Origin: Hominimerdicola alba 8
GTDB taxonomy: Bacteria; Bacillota; Clostridia; Oscillospirales; Ruminococcaceae
NCBI RefSeq assembly: GCF_000178155.2
Contig: NZ_ADKM02000100.1
Location: forward strand, 18,437 to 82,436
Direction: 5' to 3'
DNA length: 64,000 nt
The position numbers were made by a program, and so were the translations under genes. Below are positions 50,952 through 58,631 of the stretch, in pieces. How positions within the stretch are numbered: position 1 is the first letter of the stretch; each line of letters begins with the position of its first letter. The notes beneath the pieces were generated by a model. It ran no database searches. It was given only the letters and a program-made list of their open reading frames with translations, and was not told where the DNA came from.

Positions 50952-53201
50952 ATGGATTCTAATATCGGTAAGAAGCTGGATGGCAGATACGAAATTACCG
51001 AGCTTATAGGTGTCGGCGGCATGGCTGATGTCTATAAGGCACAGGATGTTATGGAGAACCGTCCTGTGGCTGTAAAGATCCTTAAGCCTGAGTTCTCGGG
51101 CGATGAGGAATTCCTGAGAAGGTTCAGGAACGAGAGCAAGGCTATCGCAGTGCTGTCGCACCCGAATATCGTAAAGATATACGATGTGGGCTTCACTGAT
51201 GAGATACAGTTCATCGTCATGGAGTATATTGACGGTATAACACTTAAGGAGTTTATTGAACAGCAGGGCGTGCTGAAATGGAAGGACGCACTGCACTTTA
51301 TAACACAGATACTCCGCGCATTGCAGCATGCCCATGACAAGGGCATCGTTCACAGGGATATCAAGCCGCAGAACATCATGCTGTTTACCGATGGCTCGAT
51401 AAAGGTCATGGATTTCGGCATTGCAAGATTTTCAAGGATAGACGGCAAGACCCTTTCGGATAAGGCTATCGGCTCTGTACACTACATCTCGCCTGAACAG
51501 GCGCAGGGTGAGATGACCGATGAAAGATCGGACATCTACTCGGTGGGCGTAATGCTTTATGAGATGCTGACAGGCAGAAAGCCATTTGATGGTGATACTG
51601 CTGTGAATGTTGCTCTTAAGCACATGCAGGAAACGGCTGTTCCGCCAAGAGAGATAATGCCTGCCATTCCCGAAGCACTGGAAGAGATAGTCATACATGC
51701 GATGGAAAAGCAGCCTGCGCAGCGTTACCAGTCGGCGGCTGAGATGATAAGGGATATCGATACTTTCAAACTCAACCAGTCGGTCGTGTTCGGTTATAAG
51801 AACGGCGTTTCGCCTGTGTCTGACAATGGCGGATTCTACCCGGTGAATAATAACAATGTCACCAGAAAGCCTCCCATCGATGAATACGATGATGAAGACG
51901 AGTACTATGATGACGATGAAGAGTACGATGATGAAGACTATGACGATGAAGACGATGATGACGACTACGAAGAGGATACAAAGAAACGCTCGTATGTAGT
52001 GCCTATACTGCTGGCTGTTACCGTTGCTGTTGTTATCGTGGCAGCGTGCATAATCGGCTGGACAGTCATAAATGCTTTTTCAAAGGACGGCACCACGAGC
52101 ATACACACAAGTACTGTTATGCTGCCTAACTTCGTTGGTGAGAACATTGTACGTGTACAGCAAGACTGGGATGATAAGTTACAGCTGGATCTGGTCAACG
52201 AGTACAATACCGAGTATGAAGAGGGCATAATCTTCTGGCAGAGCCAGGCGGTCGGCAAGTCTGTTAAGGAAGGCACGACCATAACACTTAAGGTCAGCAA
52301 GGGTCAGAGAACTGCTATAATCCCTGACGTTTCGGGTTCTGAGGCGGCTGTAGCCGAGAGCGGACTGAACGCTGCTAACTTCAACGTTGTGCTGAGAAGC
52401 ATGTGGGATGACAACATTCCTGAGGGTATCGTTATCGGCACTGAGCCTGCGGCGGGCACAGAGTTCATCGAGGGCGGCAATGTAACGATCTATGTCAGCA
52501 AGGGTCCTCTGAACAATAATGTCAAGGTACCTAATGTAGTTGGTCTGACACAGGAAAAGGCTATGACCATTCTGAAGGAGAACAAGCTGACTGTAAGCGT
52601 TAAGGAAATGCCGCACGATGGTGACAAGGGCAAGGTAATCGATCAGACTCCTGAGGCTGACAAGTGGCTGGAGAAGGATTCTGAGGTAACTATCTTCGTT
52701 TCAACAGGTGAAACACCTGATGTATCGCTGACCATCAAGGTTCCTATGCCTGAGGGTCTGCATGGTGCATATTCGATAGAGATATACAAGAACGGTAACG
52801 TGATCGGTACACAGTCCATCTCAAATGCAGAAACTGTTGCCGGTGCAGAAGTTTACATTGATATCAAGGGCAAAAAGACCGAAACACTGACTATCTCCAT
52901 AAGAAATGAAGAAACAGGCAAGTCTGTAAACTATGCTGTATTCAATGTCGATTACGACAAGAAGAGTGCTGAACTTAACGGTTCGCTGAACAAGGATGGT
53001 CTGCTGGCTATCACACCGACCACCACAGCAGCCAGCACGACTGAGAGCGATACACAGTCTACTTCGCAGTCGTCGGAAGAGCCTCAGCAGACTGAAACTC
53101 CTCAGGTTACTGAGGCGCCTCAGCCATCGGAAGAACCTCAGCAGAGCGATGTACCGTCTGCTGAAACACCCGACAACGGCGCGGCACCTGCTGCATACTA
53201 A
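50952..53201 (+). CDS. pknB: Ser/Thr protein kinase with PASTA repeats (PknB/PrkC)
   Basis: A membrane sensor kinase that reads muropeptides or lipid II and controls growth, division and dormancy. The kinase domain (about residues 10-270) has the glycine loop GVGGMADV, VAVKILKPE, HRDIKPQNIM, the DFG motif in VMDFGIARF and SPEQAQGEMTDERSDIYSVG. A very acidic, Asp/Tyr-rich juxtamembrane stretch (about 310-350), one membrane helix (VPILLAVTVAVVIVAACIIG), and three PASTA repeats (about 385-590) follow. A beta domain and a Ser/Thr/Pro/Gln-rich tail (about 685-745) end it. The tail and the acidic stretch are extra to Bacillus PrkC. The ATG at 50952 lies 9 nt after AGGAG. Confidence 0.96.
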   Translation: MDSNIGKKLDGRYEITELIGVGGMADVYKAQDVMENRPVAVKILKPEFSGDEEFLRRFRNESKAIAVLSHPNIVKIYDVGFTDEIQFIVMEYIDGITLKEFIEQQGVLKWKDALHFITQILRALQHAHDKGIVHRDIKPQNIMLFTDGSIKVMDFGIARFSRIDGKTLSDKAIGSVHYISPEQAQGEMTDERSDIYSVGVMLYEMLTGRKPFDGDTAVNVALKHMQETAVPPREIMPAIPEALEEIVIHAMEKQPAQRYQSAAEMIRDIDTFKLNQSVVFGYKNGVSPVSDNGGFYPVNNNNVTRKPPIDEYDDEDEYYDDDEEYDDEDYDDEDDDDDYEEDTKKRSYVVPILLAVTVAVVIVAACIIGWTVINAFSKDGTTSIHTSTVMLPNFVGENIVRVQQDWDDKLQLDLVNEYNTEYEEGIIFWQSQAVGKSVKEGTTITLKVSKGQRTAIIPDVSGSEAAVAESGLNAANFNVVLRSMWDDNIPEGIVIGTEPAAGTEFIEGGNVTIYVSKGPLNNNVKVPNVVGLTQEKAMTILKENKLTVSVKEMPHDGDKGKVIDQTPEADKWLEKDSEVTIFVSTGETPDVSLTIKVPMPEGLHGAYSIEIYKNGNVIGTQSISNAETVAGAEVYIDIKGKKTETLTISIRNEETGKSVNYAVFNVDYDKKSAELNGSLNKDGLLAITPTTTAASTTESDTQSTSQSSEEPQQTETPQVTEAPQPSEEPQQSDVPSAETPDNGAAPAAY

Positions 53202-53207
53202 AGTGAT

Positions 53208-54089
53208 ATGACGGGTATAATAACGAAAGCTATCGGAGGTCTCTACACTGTAGATGCCTCCGACGGCATATATGAATGTAATGCGCGGGGCGTTTTCCGC
53301 AAGAAAAAGATATCGCCCATGTGCGGTGACCGTGTGAATTTTAAGGCGGCAGGAGAGGGCTTTGTCATTGAGGAGATACTGCCGAGAAGTTCTGAACTCA
53401 TCAGACCTCCGCTGGCTAACCTCGACCTGCTGGTGTTCGTTTCATCGACTGTTGAGCCGCGTCCGAACACTCTTCTGCTTGACAAGTTCATTGCCATTGC
53501 AGAGTTCAAGGGCATAAGACCTGTGGTGGTGTTCACGAAAGTGGATAAGCAGTCGGGGGCAGAACTGGCTGAGATATACCGCAGTGCCGGCATAGATGTA
53601 TTTGAGTGCGATAATGTCACGGGTGAGGGCAGTGCTGAGGTCAAGGCGATGTTACAGGGCAAGCTGTCGGCTTTTACAGGCAATACCGGCGTTGGGAAGT
53701 CCTCACTGCTTAACAACATGTTCCCCGAACTGGAACTGGCGACAGGTGAGATAAGCAAAAAGCTGGGCAGGGGCAGGCATACGACCCGACATGTACAGCT
53801 ATATAAACTGGAGGGCGGCGGCTATATCGCTGACACACCAGGATTTTCGTCCTTTGACACTAACAGGTACGACATAATCTTCAAGGAAAAGCTGGCGGGC
53901 TGTTTTGTGGAGTTTGCCGACTACACTGACAAGTGCCGCTTTCCCGATTGCAGTCACACTAAGGAAAAGGGCTGTGCAGTGATAGAGGCTGTCAAAGCGG
54001 GGGAGATACCGCAGTCACGTTTTGACAGCTATGTGCAGATGTATGAAGAAGCCAAACAGCTTAAAGAATGGGAGTACAAGAATGATTGA
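53208..54089 (+). CDS. rsgA: Ribosome small-subunit GTPase RsgA
   Basis: This circularly permuted GTPase aids late 30S maturation. The 293 residues have an N-terminal OB fold (residues 1-70) and a GTPase domain. The motifs run in permuted order: VFTKVDK (G4), then FTGNTGVGKSSLLNNM (G1), GRGRHTTRHVQL (G2) and ADTPGFSSFD (G3). A C-terminal zinc domain has CRFPDCSHTKEKGCAV. The gene lies 6 bp after pknB, and the ribosome site before the ATG is weak (CTAAAGTGAT). The rpe gene found next to it in Bacillus is absent. Confidence 0.96.
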   Translation: MTGIITKAIGGLYTVDASDGIYECNARGVFRKKKISPMCGDRVNFKAAGEGFVIEEILPRSSELIRPPLANLDLLVFVSSTVEPRPNTLLLDKFIAIAEFKGIRPVVVFTKVDKQSGAELAEIYRSAGIDVFECDNVTGEGSAEVKAMLQGKLSAFTGNTGVGKSSLLNNMFPELELATGEISKKLGRGRHTTRHVQLYKLEGGGYIADTPGFSSFDTNRYDIIFKEKLAGCFVEFADYTDKCRFPDCSHTKEKGCAVIEAVKAGEIPQSRFDSYVQMYEEAKQLKEWEYKND

Positions 54090-54711
54090 GCGCTGTGTTA
54101 TTTTTGCCGGCGGCGATGCTGTCAGGGCAGAGAATGTTTCTGCTGAGGTCATAAACGGGGCGTTCGTCATATGTGCTGACAAGGGGCTGGCGCTGGCGGA
54201 AATTCTGGGCATAAAGGCTGACCTTGTGCTGGGCGATTTTGACTCGCTGAACTACAAGCCTGAGGGGGAGAACGTAAAAGTCTACCCCGCCGAAAAGGAC
54301 GACACTGACCTTATGCTGGCTGTGAGAACAGCGCTGGGCATGGGGTACAGAGAGTTCTTCATATACGGCGCATGCGGCGGCAGACTGGATCATATGATCG
54401 GCAATATAGCATGCCTTGCGATGATAGCTGACAACGGCGGCAGAGGTGTTATAATCGGTGATGATGACATAGTTTCGATCTATGACAGCGGGTGTCACAA
54501 GATACCCTATAAAGAGGGTTTTTCGCTTTCGCTGTTCGCATATTCTGCTGAGGTAAAGGGGCTGACCATAAGGGGAACGAAGTACCTTGCTGAGAATGTT
54601 ACCCTGACTGATGCGGTGACGCTTGGGGTGTCAAATGAGATAACCGCCGACTTTGCCGAAGTGGAGTTCACAGATGGCAGACTGCTTGTGATACAGTCGC
54701 GGGTGAGGTAG
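54082..54711 (+). CDS. thiN: Thiamine pyrophosphokinase
   Basis: Makes thiamine diphosphate from thiamine and ATP. The 209 residues begin MIERCVIFAGGDAV. ICADKGLALAEILGIKADLV follows, then GDFDSLNYK and YPAEKDDTDLMLAVRTAL. The catalytic ACGGRLDHMIGNIACL comes next, and a C-terminal beta domain has GTKYLAENVTLTDAVTLGVS. The start at 54082 overlaps rsgA by 8 bp. The cofactor serves the transketolase encoded at 28630-30420. In B. subtilis thiN is followed by spoVM, as here. Confidence 0.95.
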   Translation: MIERCVIFAGGDAVRAENVSAEVINGAFVICADKGLALAEILGIKADLVLGDFDSLNYKPEGENVKVYPAEKDDTDLMLAVRTALGMGYREFFIYGACGGRLDHMIGNIACLAMIADNGGRGVIIGDDDIVSIYDSGCHKIPYKEGFSLSLFAYSAEVKGLTIRGTKYLAENVTLTDAVTLGVSNEITADFAEVEFTDGRLLVIQSRVR

Positions 54712-54794
54712 TCACCAAATTTGCGACTTCCGAATAGTATATACCGAGCCGTGTGAGAAACGCGCTGCAAGTCATTTGACGGGAGGTAATACTT

Positions 54795-54878
54795 ATGAAG
54801 GTAGTTGTGGTGAAAAGTCCGAAAGTCTTGTCGGGCATACTGAGAATGATATTCGGCATTGACAAAGAGGACAGATAG
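54795..54878 (+). CDS. spoVM: Stage V sporulation micro-protein SpoVM
   Basis: A 27-codon open frame begins 6 nt after a strong GGGAGGTAA site. Its product starts MKVVVVKSPKVLSGILRMIF and ends GIDKEDR. It aligns over its whole length with Bacillus SpoVM, sharing M-K, the Lys-x-Pro-Lys of the amphipathic helix (Pro9), x-L-x-G-I-x-R and F/L-G. SpoVM is a short curved-membrane sensor that anchors the coat basement protein SpoIVA to the forespore. Its place just after thiN is the same as in B. subtilis, which supports the call strongly. It was probably missed in many annotations because of its size. Its presence suggests the strain keeps, or kept until recently, a sporulation programme. Confidence 0.85.
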   Translation: MKVVVVKSPKVLSGILRMIFGIDKEDR

Positions 54879-54963
54879 ATCATAGCAGATCTGCATTCAG
54901 CACTTGCAGACGCTTTTGGTGGCTGTTAGCACTGAATATCATGAAATTTATGACGTATAATAT

Positions 54964-54996
54964 AAAACAGCACTGACTTCTCGCCAGTGCTGTTTT
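54964..54996. terminator. Bidirectional terminator between spoVM and the GH130 gene
   Basis: AAAACAGCACTG pairs with CAGTGCTGTTTT around a 9-nt loop. It fits termination on both strands. Confidence 0.88.
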
Positions 54997-54999
54997 GCT

Positions 55000-56175
55000 T
55001 TACTTGTTCAGAAATTTCAGGTTTTTCTCGATAAGTTCACATCTCTGCTTTACGCAGTCCACCGACCTGAGCGGGTCGGACGGAGTGTTGAAGGTGTAGT
55101 CCACCAGCTTGTCGATGGTTGTAGCGGCTACATGTACTCTGGTATCGCTGGAAGCGTAGTAGATGTAGACCTCGCCTTTTTCGTTTACCACTGCGCCGTT
55201 TGTGAAGCAGACATTCGATACATCGCCCACCCTTTCACGACCGTGAGGAGCGATGAACACACCTGATGGTGCGGCTATCAGCTTTTTGGGGTCGTTGAGG
55301 TCGGTGGCAAAAACGTAGATGACATATCTAAGACCTGCCGCAGTGTTGCGAACACCATGCGCGATATGTATCCAGCCCTTTTCAGTCTTGATGGGCACTG
55401 CGCCTGCGCCGTTTTTTGATTCGGTGATGGTGTGGTATATTCTGGGGGAAACCACCACTTCTTCGGTGCATATGACGGGGTCGGTGATATCTTCACAAAG
55501 CCCGAAGCATACGCCTCCGCCCGAACCTGTTTCGATGAAATCGTCCTGCGGACGGGTGTAGAAAGCATACTTGCCATCAACAAATTCGGGGTGCAGAACA
55601 ACATTCCTCTGCTGGGGGGACTTCGACTTAAGGTTCGGCAGACGCTCCCAAGTTTTAAGGTCTTTAGTTCTGACGATGCCTGCCTGCGCAACAGCGGCAG
55701 AGAGGTCGTTCACCGACTTGTCCTTGCTCTCAGAACAGAAAACGCCGTATATCCAGCCGTCCTCGTGCTGCGTAAGGCGCATGTCGTAGACATTGGTTTC
55801 ATCGGGTTCGGTATCGGGAAGCTGAACAGGGAAGTCCCAGAAACGGAAACCCTCTGTGGGTGACTCGCTCTCAGCTACCGCGAAAAAGCTCTTCCTGTCG
55901 TTGCCCTCAACTCTTGCAACGAGGTAATATTTGCCGTTCATATATATTGCGCCCGAATTGAGCACTGCATTGATACCAAGTCTTTCCATGAAGTATGGAT
56001 TGGAAGCGGGATCAAAGTCATAGCGCCATATCAGCGGGGCGTGTGCGGCGGTAAGTACGGGGTGTACATACCTGTCGTAGATACCGTTATAGCTGCCCGA
56101 AACCTTGTTCGGACGGGTTATGAGCGCCTCATATCGTGCGTTCTCTCTTGCGAAGTTAGTTTCAAAAATACTCAT
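55000..56175 (-). CDS. GH130 4-O-beta-D-mannosyl-D-glucose phosphorylase
   Basis: The 391-residue enzyme cleaves beta-1,4-mannosyl-glucose with phosphate to mannose 1-phosphate and glucose, the last step in mannan use in Ruminococcus. The GH130 subfamily-1 pattern is clear: [38 protein letters not shown] and [40 protein letters not shown] and [20 protein letters not shown] carry the catalytic and phosphate-binding residues. No signal peptide is present, so it works in the cytoplasm. The N-terminus matches what I remember of R. albus RaMP1. It stands alone with its own promoter. The epimerase (GH130 partner gene) is not in the window. Confidence 0.9.
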   Translation of the reverse strand: MSIFETNFARENARYEALITRPNKVSGSYNGIYDRYVHPVLTAAHAPLIWRYDFDPASNPYFMERLGINAVLNSGAIYMNGKYYLVARVEGNDRKSFFAVAESESPTEGFRFWDFPVQLPDTEPDETNVYDMRLTQHEDGWIYGVFCSESKDKSVNDLSAAVAQAGIVRTKDLKTWERLPNLKSKSPQQRNVVLHPEFVDGKYAFYTRPQDDFIETGSGGGVCFGLCEDITDPVICTEEVVVSPRIYHTITESKNGAGAVPIKTEKGWIHIAHGVRNTAAGLRYVIYVFATDLNDPKKLIAAPSGVFIAPHGRERVGDVSNVCFTNGAVVNEKGEVYIYYASSDTRVHVAATTIDKLVDYTFNTPSDPLRSVDCVKQRCELIEKNLKFLNK

Positions 56176-56213
56176 TGATGCACCTCATTCTTTGAATTTA
56201 ACGTATGTGTCAT

Positions 56214-56242
56214 AGTATAGCGCAAATTTTCCGAAAATGCAA
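56214..56242 (-). promoter_or_regulatory. Promoter of the GH130 gene
   Basis: On the minus strand TTGCAT (56237-56242) and TATACT (56214-56219) are separated by 17 bp, about 40 bp upstream of the start. Confidence 0.75.
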
Positions 56243-56370
56243 GGGGGCATTCTGCAAGCAATCGTTTACACCCGAAATTTTGGCAAATGCACAAACGAGT
56301 GTTGGTTTTAGCCCTCAATAAATATGCTATATCACAACTTGTCTTATCGGTCGTGAGATATTGCAGAGTA

Positions 56371-57036
56371 TCATTTTTTTAGGACGCAGCGGCAGGTAAC
56401 ACGGCTGTAGCCGCTCCATGTGCAGGTGAACAGGGTCATATCCCAGTCTTTTTTTGCGCCTGCAAGCATACGGTCACCGTCCCAGCCGCTTATCAGTTCG
56501 GTATAGCTTATCTCGTAGGTGAATTTTCTGCCATTCAAGTCGGTGAATATCACCTCATCGCCCGATTTAAGTTCTTCTAAACTATCAAAGAATCCCGCGT
56601 AGTTGTGCGAGCAGATAATGAGGTCGCGTCCTGAGCGAGTGCCGCTGTACTGACATGGTGCAATGTTCATATCGTCATAGCTCCAACCGCGTATGACAGG
56701 GAACTCCTGACCCAGTGCGGGCATGGTTATCAGCCCGATGTATATCCTGCCGTCGATATCTACAGACGGCTCTATCTCTTCGTATATCGGGGCTTCTGAC
56801 CGCGTGTCTTCTTCGGTTATGTCCTCGCGCTCAAACACCGCAAAGGGTGAGTCCTCCTGAGTATCTTCCACAGGTTCCTGCGGTATCATATCTTCCAGCT
56901 GAACGAGGACTTTGTCCATCTCAGCTTTGCTTTGGGCTTCGTGAAAGTGATTATACAAAGCAAGAAGCAATGCCGAAGCTATCAGCATTGCTCCCAGAAC
57001 TATCATCACGCGCCCGATAATGTGTCTTTTAGCCAT
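56371..57036 (-). CDS. Class B/D-like sortase
   Basis: The 221-residue transpeptidase attaches LPXTG-type proteins to the cell wall. An N-terminal membrane helix (IVLGAMLIASALLLALY) is followed by an acidic linker (about residues 35-95). The catalytic domain has the His in LIICSHNYAGFFDSLEEL, and the Cys and Arg in LFTCTWSGYSRVTCRC (Cys about 203, Arg about 209). The class is uncertain; spacing fits a class D enzyme. The gene follows its likely substrate (LPQTG protein) by 15 bp in the same operon. Confidence 0.88.
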   Translation of the reverse strand: MAKRHIIGRVMIVLGAMLIASALLLALYNHFHEAQSKAEMDKVLVQLEDMIPQEPVEDTQEDSPFAVFEREDITEEDTRSEAPIYEEIEPSVDIDGRIYIGLITMPALGQEFPVIRGWSYDDMNIAPCQYSGTRSGRDLIICSHNYAGFFDSLEELKSGDEVIFTDLNGRKFTYEISYTELISGWDGDRMLAGAKKDWDMTLFTCTWSGYSRVTCRCVLKK

Positions 57037-57051
57037 TACTTACGCTGTCCT

Positions 57052-58236
57052 TTAGTTTTCTTTTTTTCTGCTGAACCTGAAGCCCGCCGCCATCAGCAGC
57101 AGTCCTGCGCCTGCCATGACGGGTATCGGCCAGCGCAGCGAACCTGTCTGCGGCAGAGGAGTATTTGTTGTGCCGCCGCCTGTTGTACCTGTACCTGTGG
57201 TCGAAGTAGTGCTTTGTTTGCTGTCAGGTGTCTTTGAACTTGAAGAACTGCTGCCTGAATCTGAACTTTCCTCGCCTGTTATCTGACCGTTGTCGGAAGA
57301 ATCCATTTCGGGAGTGCGGCTGCTCGCTTCTGACGTTGCTATCTCTTCACTGTTGTCGGAGTCTGTGTCGCCGCCTCTGCTTGAATCAGAAGGAGTATCG
57401 ACCTCACTATCCTCCGAGTCCTGACTGTCGATACCACCGTGACCGTCAGAATAGGTATTCTCTATCCTGAAAGCATTTTCAGCTTCTTTGTAAACTACTG
57501 TGCAGTCATCGGGGACATTCACTTCTTTAACTGACCAGTCAGCTTTGCTGTTGCCTGTCCAGAAATACTGCCAGTTGTTGTCGGCGCTGAGGGTAACGAC
57601 CTCTGTGACCTCACCGTCACAGTATATCTCTACCTCAATGTTTTCAGGAATTGTGCGGTCGTCTGCATTTATCCATACCTTTTCAACACCGTAGTCAGAG
57701 TCATCACTGCTTACGTCTTCTGCGGAGAATTTTGCATAGATGCTTATATTTCCGACCGCCAGTTCTTCATCAGTGAACTCTTTCAGCATCGGTGCAGGTG
57801 TGAATTTCTTGCTGTCTGCTATCACTTCACTGCCGACTACCAGATATACACCACTGCCGACACCTGTCAGAACGGCGTTGCCGTTCTTGTCTGAAATGTT
57901 TTCCGATAACGCCGACAGCTTGTCGAGTCGGGCGTAGTTAGCAAGTGTATTTGCGGCGTTCTGCGCCTCAGATGTCGTACTGAGTTTGCTGAGGTCAACA
58001 GGGTAGCCCGCAAAATCACCTGTCAGCTTAATGGCAGCACCATCGCGCTCACCGACCTTGAAAAGCTGCCAGCGCACCCCTTCAACACCTTTATCCTGCT
58101 GTTTTCCGATAATATTCAATTCAGCCTGAGCCGCCTTGACGGGAAGTGCAAAACAGCTTATCATACATAATACCATAGCCAGCACGCACAACAATGCGCC
58201 GCTTAGCTGCATCGCTTTTGCTTTTTGTTTGTTCAT
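57052..58236 (-). CDS. LPXTG-anchored surface protein (pilin-like)
   Basis: The 394-residue cell-wall protein has a signal peptide (LCVLAMVLCMISCFALPVKA). An N-terminal SpaA/pilin-like domain spans about residues 38-175 (LNIIGKQQDKGVEGVRWQLF). A Cna-B-type beta domain covers about 185-260 (GVEKVWINADDRTIPENIEV, ending FRIENTY). A Ser/Asp/Thr-rich stalk (about 265-355) leads to the sorting signal LPQTG, then a membrane helix and RKKEN tail. The VEKVWIN/NTY features suit Lys-Asn isopeptide bonds. The sortase downstream is the likely anchoring enzyme. Adhesion is an inference. The gene has a strong promoter and AAGGAG before the ATG. Confidence 0.88.
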   Translation of the reverse strand: MNKQKAKAMQLSGALLCVLAMVLCMISCFALPVKAAQAELNIIGKQQDKGVEGVRWQLFKVGERDGAAIKLTGDFAGYPVDLSKLSTTSEAQNAANTLANYARLDKLSALSENISDKNGNAVLTGVGSGVYLVVGSEVIADSKKFTPAPMLKEFTDEELAVGNISIYAKFSAEDVSSDDSDYGVEKVWINADDRTIPENIEVEIYCDGEVTEVVTLSADNNWQYFWTGNSKADWSVKEVNVPDDCTVVYKEAENAFRIENTYSDGHGGIDSQDSEDSEVDTPSDSSRGGDTDSDNSEEIATSEASSRTPEMDSSDNGQITGEESSDSGSSSSSSKTPDSKQSTTSTTGTGTTGGGTTNTPLPQTGSLRWPIPVMAGAGLLLMAAGFRFSRKKEN

Positions 58237-58320
58237 AATATACTGCTCCTTAATAATTATTGGGACAATAGTGTGTGAAAAATGTTAAAAGCAGTGAAAA
58301 GATACTGTTTTATCGAGTTA

Positions 58321-58349
58321 ATTATAACATTTATAGTGCGTTTTGTCAA
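58321..58349 (-). promoter_or_regulatory. Promoter of the LPXTG protein/sortase operon
   Basis: On the minus strand consensus TTGACA (58344-58349) and TATAAT (58321-58326) are separated by 17 bp. The leader to the start codon is about 80 nt. Confidence 0.88.
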
Positions 58350-58484
58350 TGGCTTTTTATCTGATTTATCGAGTGAATTTACATTATATTTACAAACTGT
58401 TTTTCAAAGTGCGCAGATACGCGGTATTCAATAGTTAAAATAATCAATCGAACGGAACAAATATGTAAATTATTTATGAATGAC

Positions 58485-58513
58485 AAAAGCCGATGCTGAA
58501 CACATCGGCTTTT
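58485..58513. terminator. Intrinsic terminator beside MITE copy 2
   Basis: AAAAGCCGATG pairs with CATCGGCTTTT around a 7-nt loop. It can end the minus-strand beta-helix gene; the MITE at 58515-58613 is inserted between that gene's stop and this hairpin. Confidence 0.75.
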
Positions 58514-58514
58514 A

Positions 58515-58613
58515 TAGCAATCCGCCTTAAAATTCAGACAAAATCCAGTCACAAAACCCATAAATCCCAGCTTTTGCGACTGGATTTTGTGAATTTAAAA
58601 AGTTGGATTGCTA
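58515..58613 (+). mobile_element. 99-bp MITE-like element, copy 2
   Basis: The same length and ends (TAGCAATCC, GGATTGCTA) as the element at 15017-15115, with TA on both sides. It differs at six of 99 positions by my count. The long imperfect hairpin in the middle is conserved. Confidence 0.78.
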
Positions 58614-58631
58614 TAGTATAATCATTCGTTC

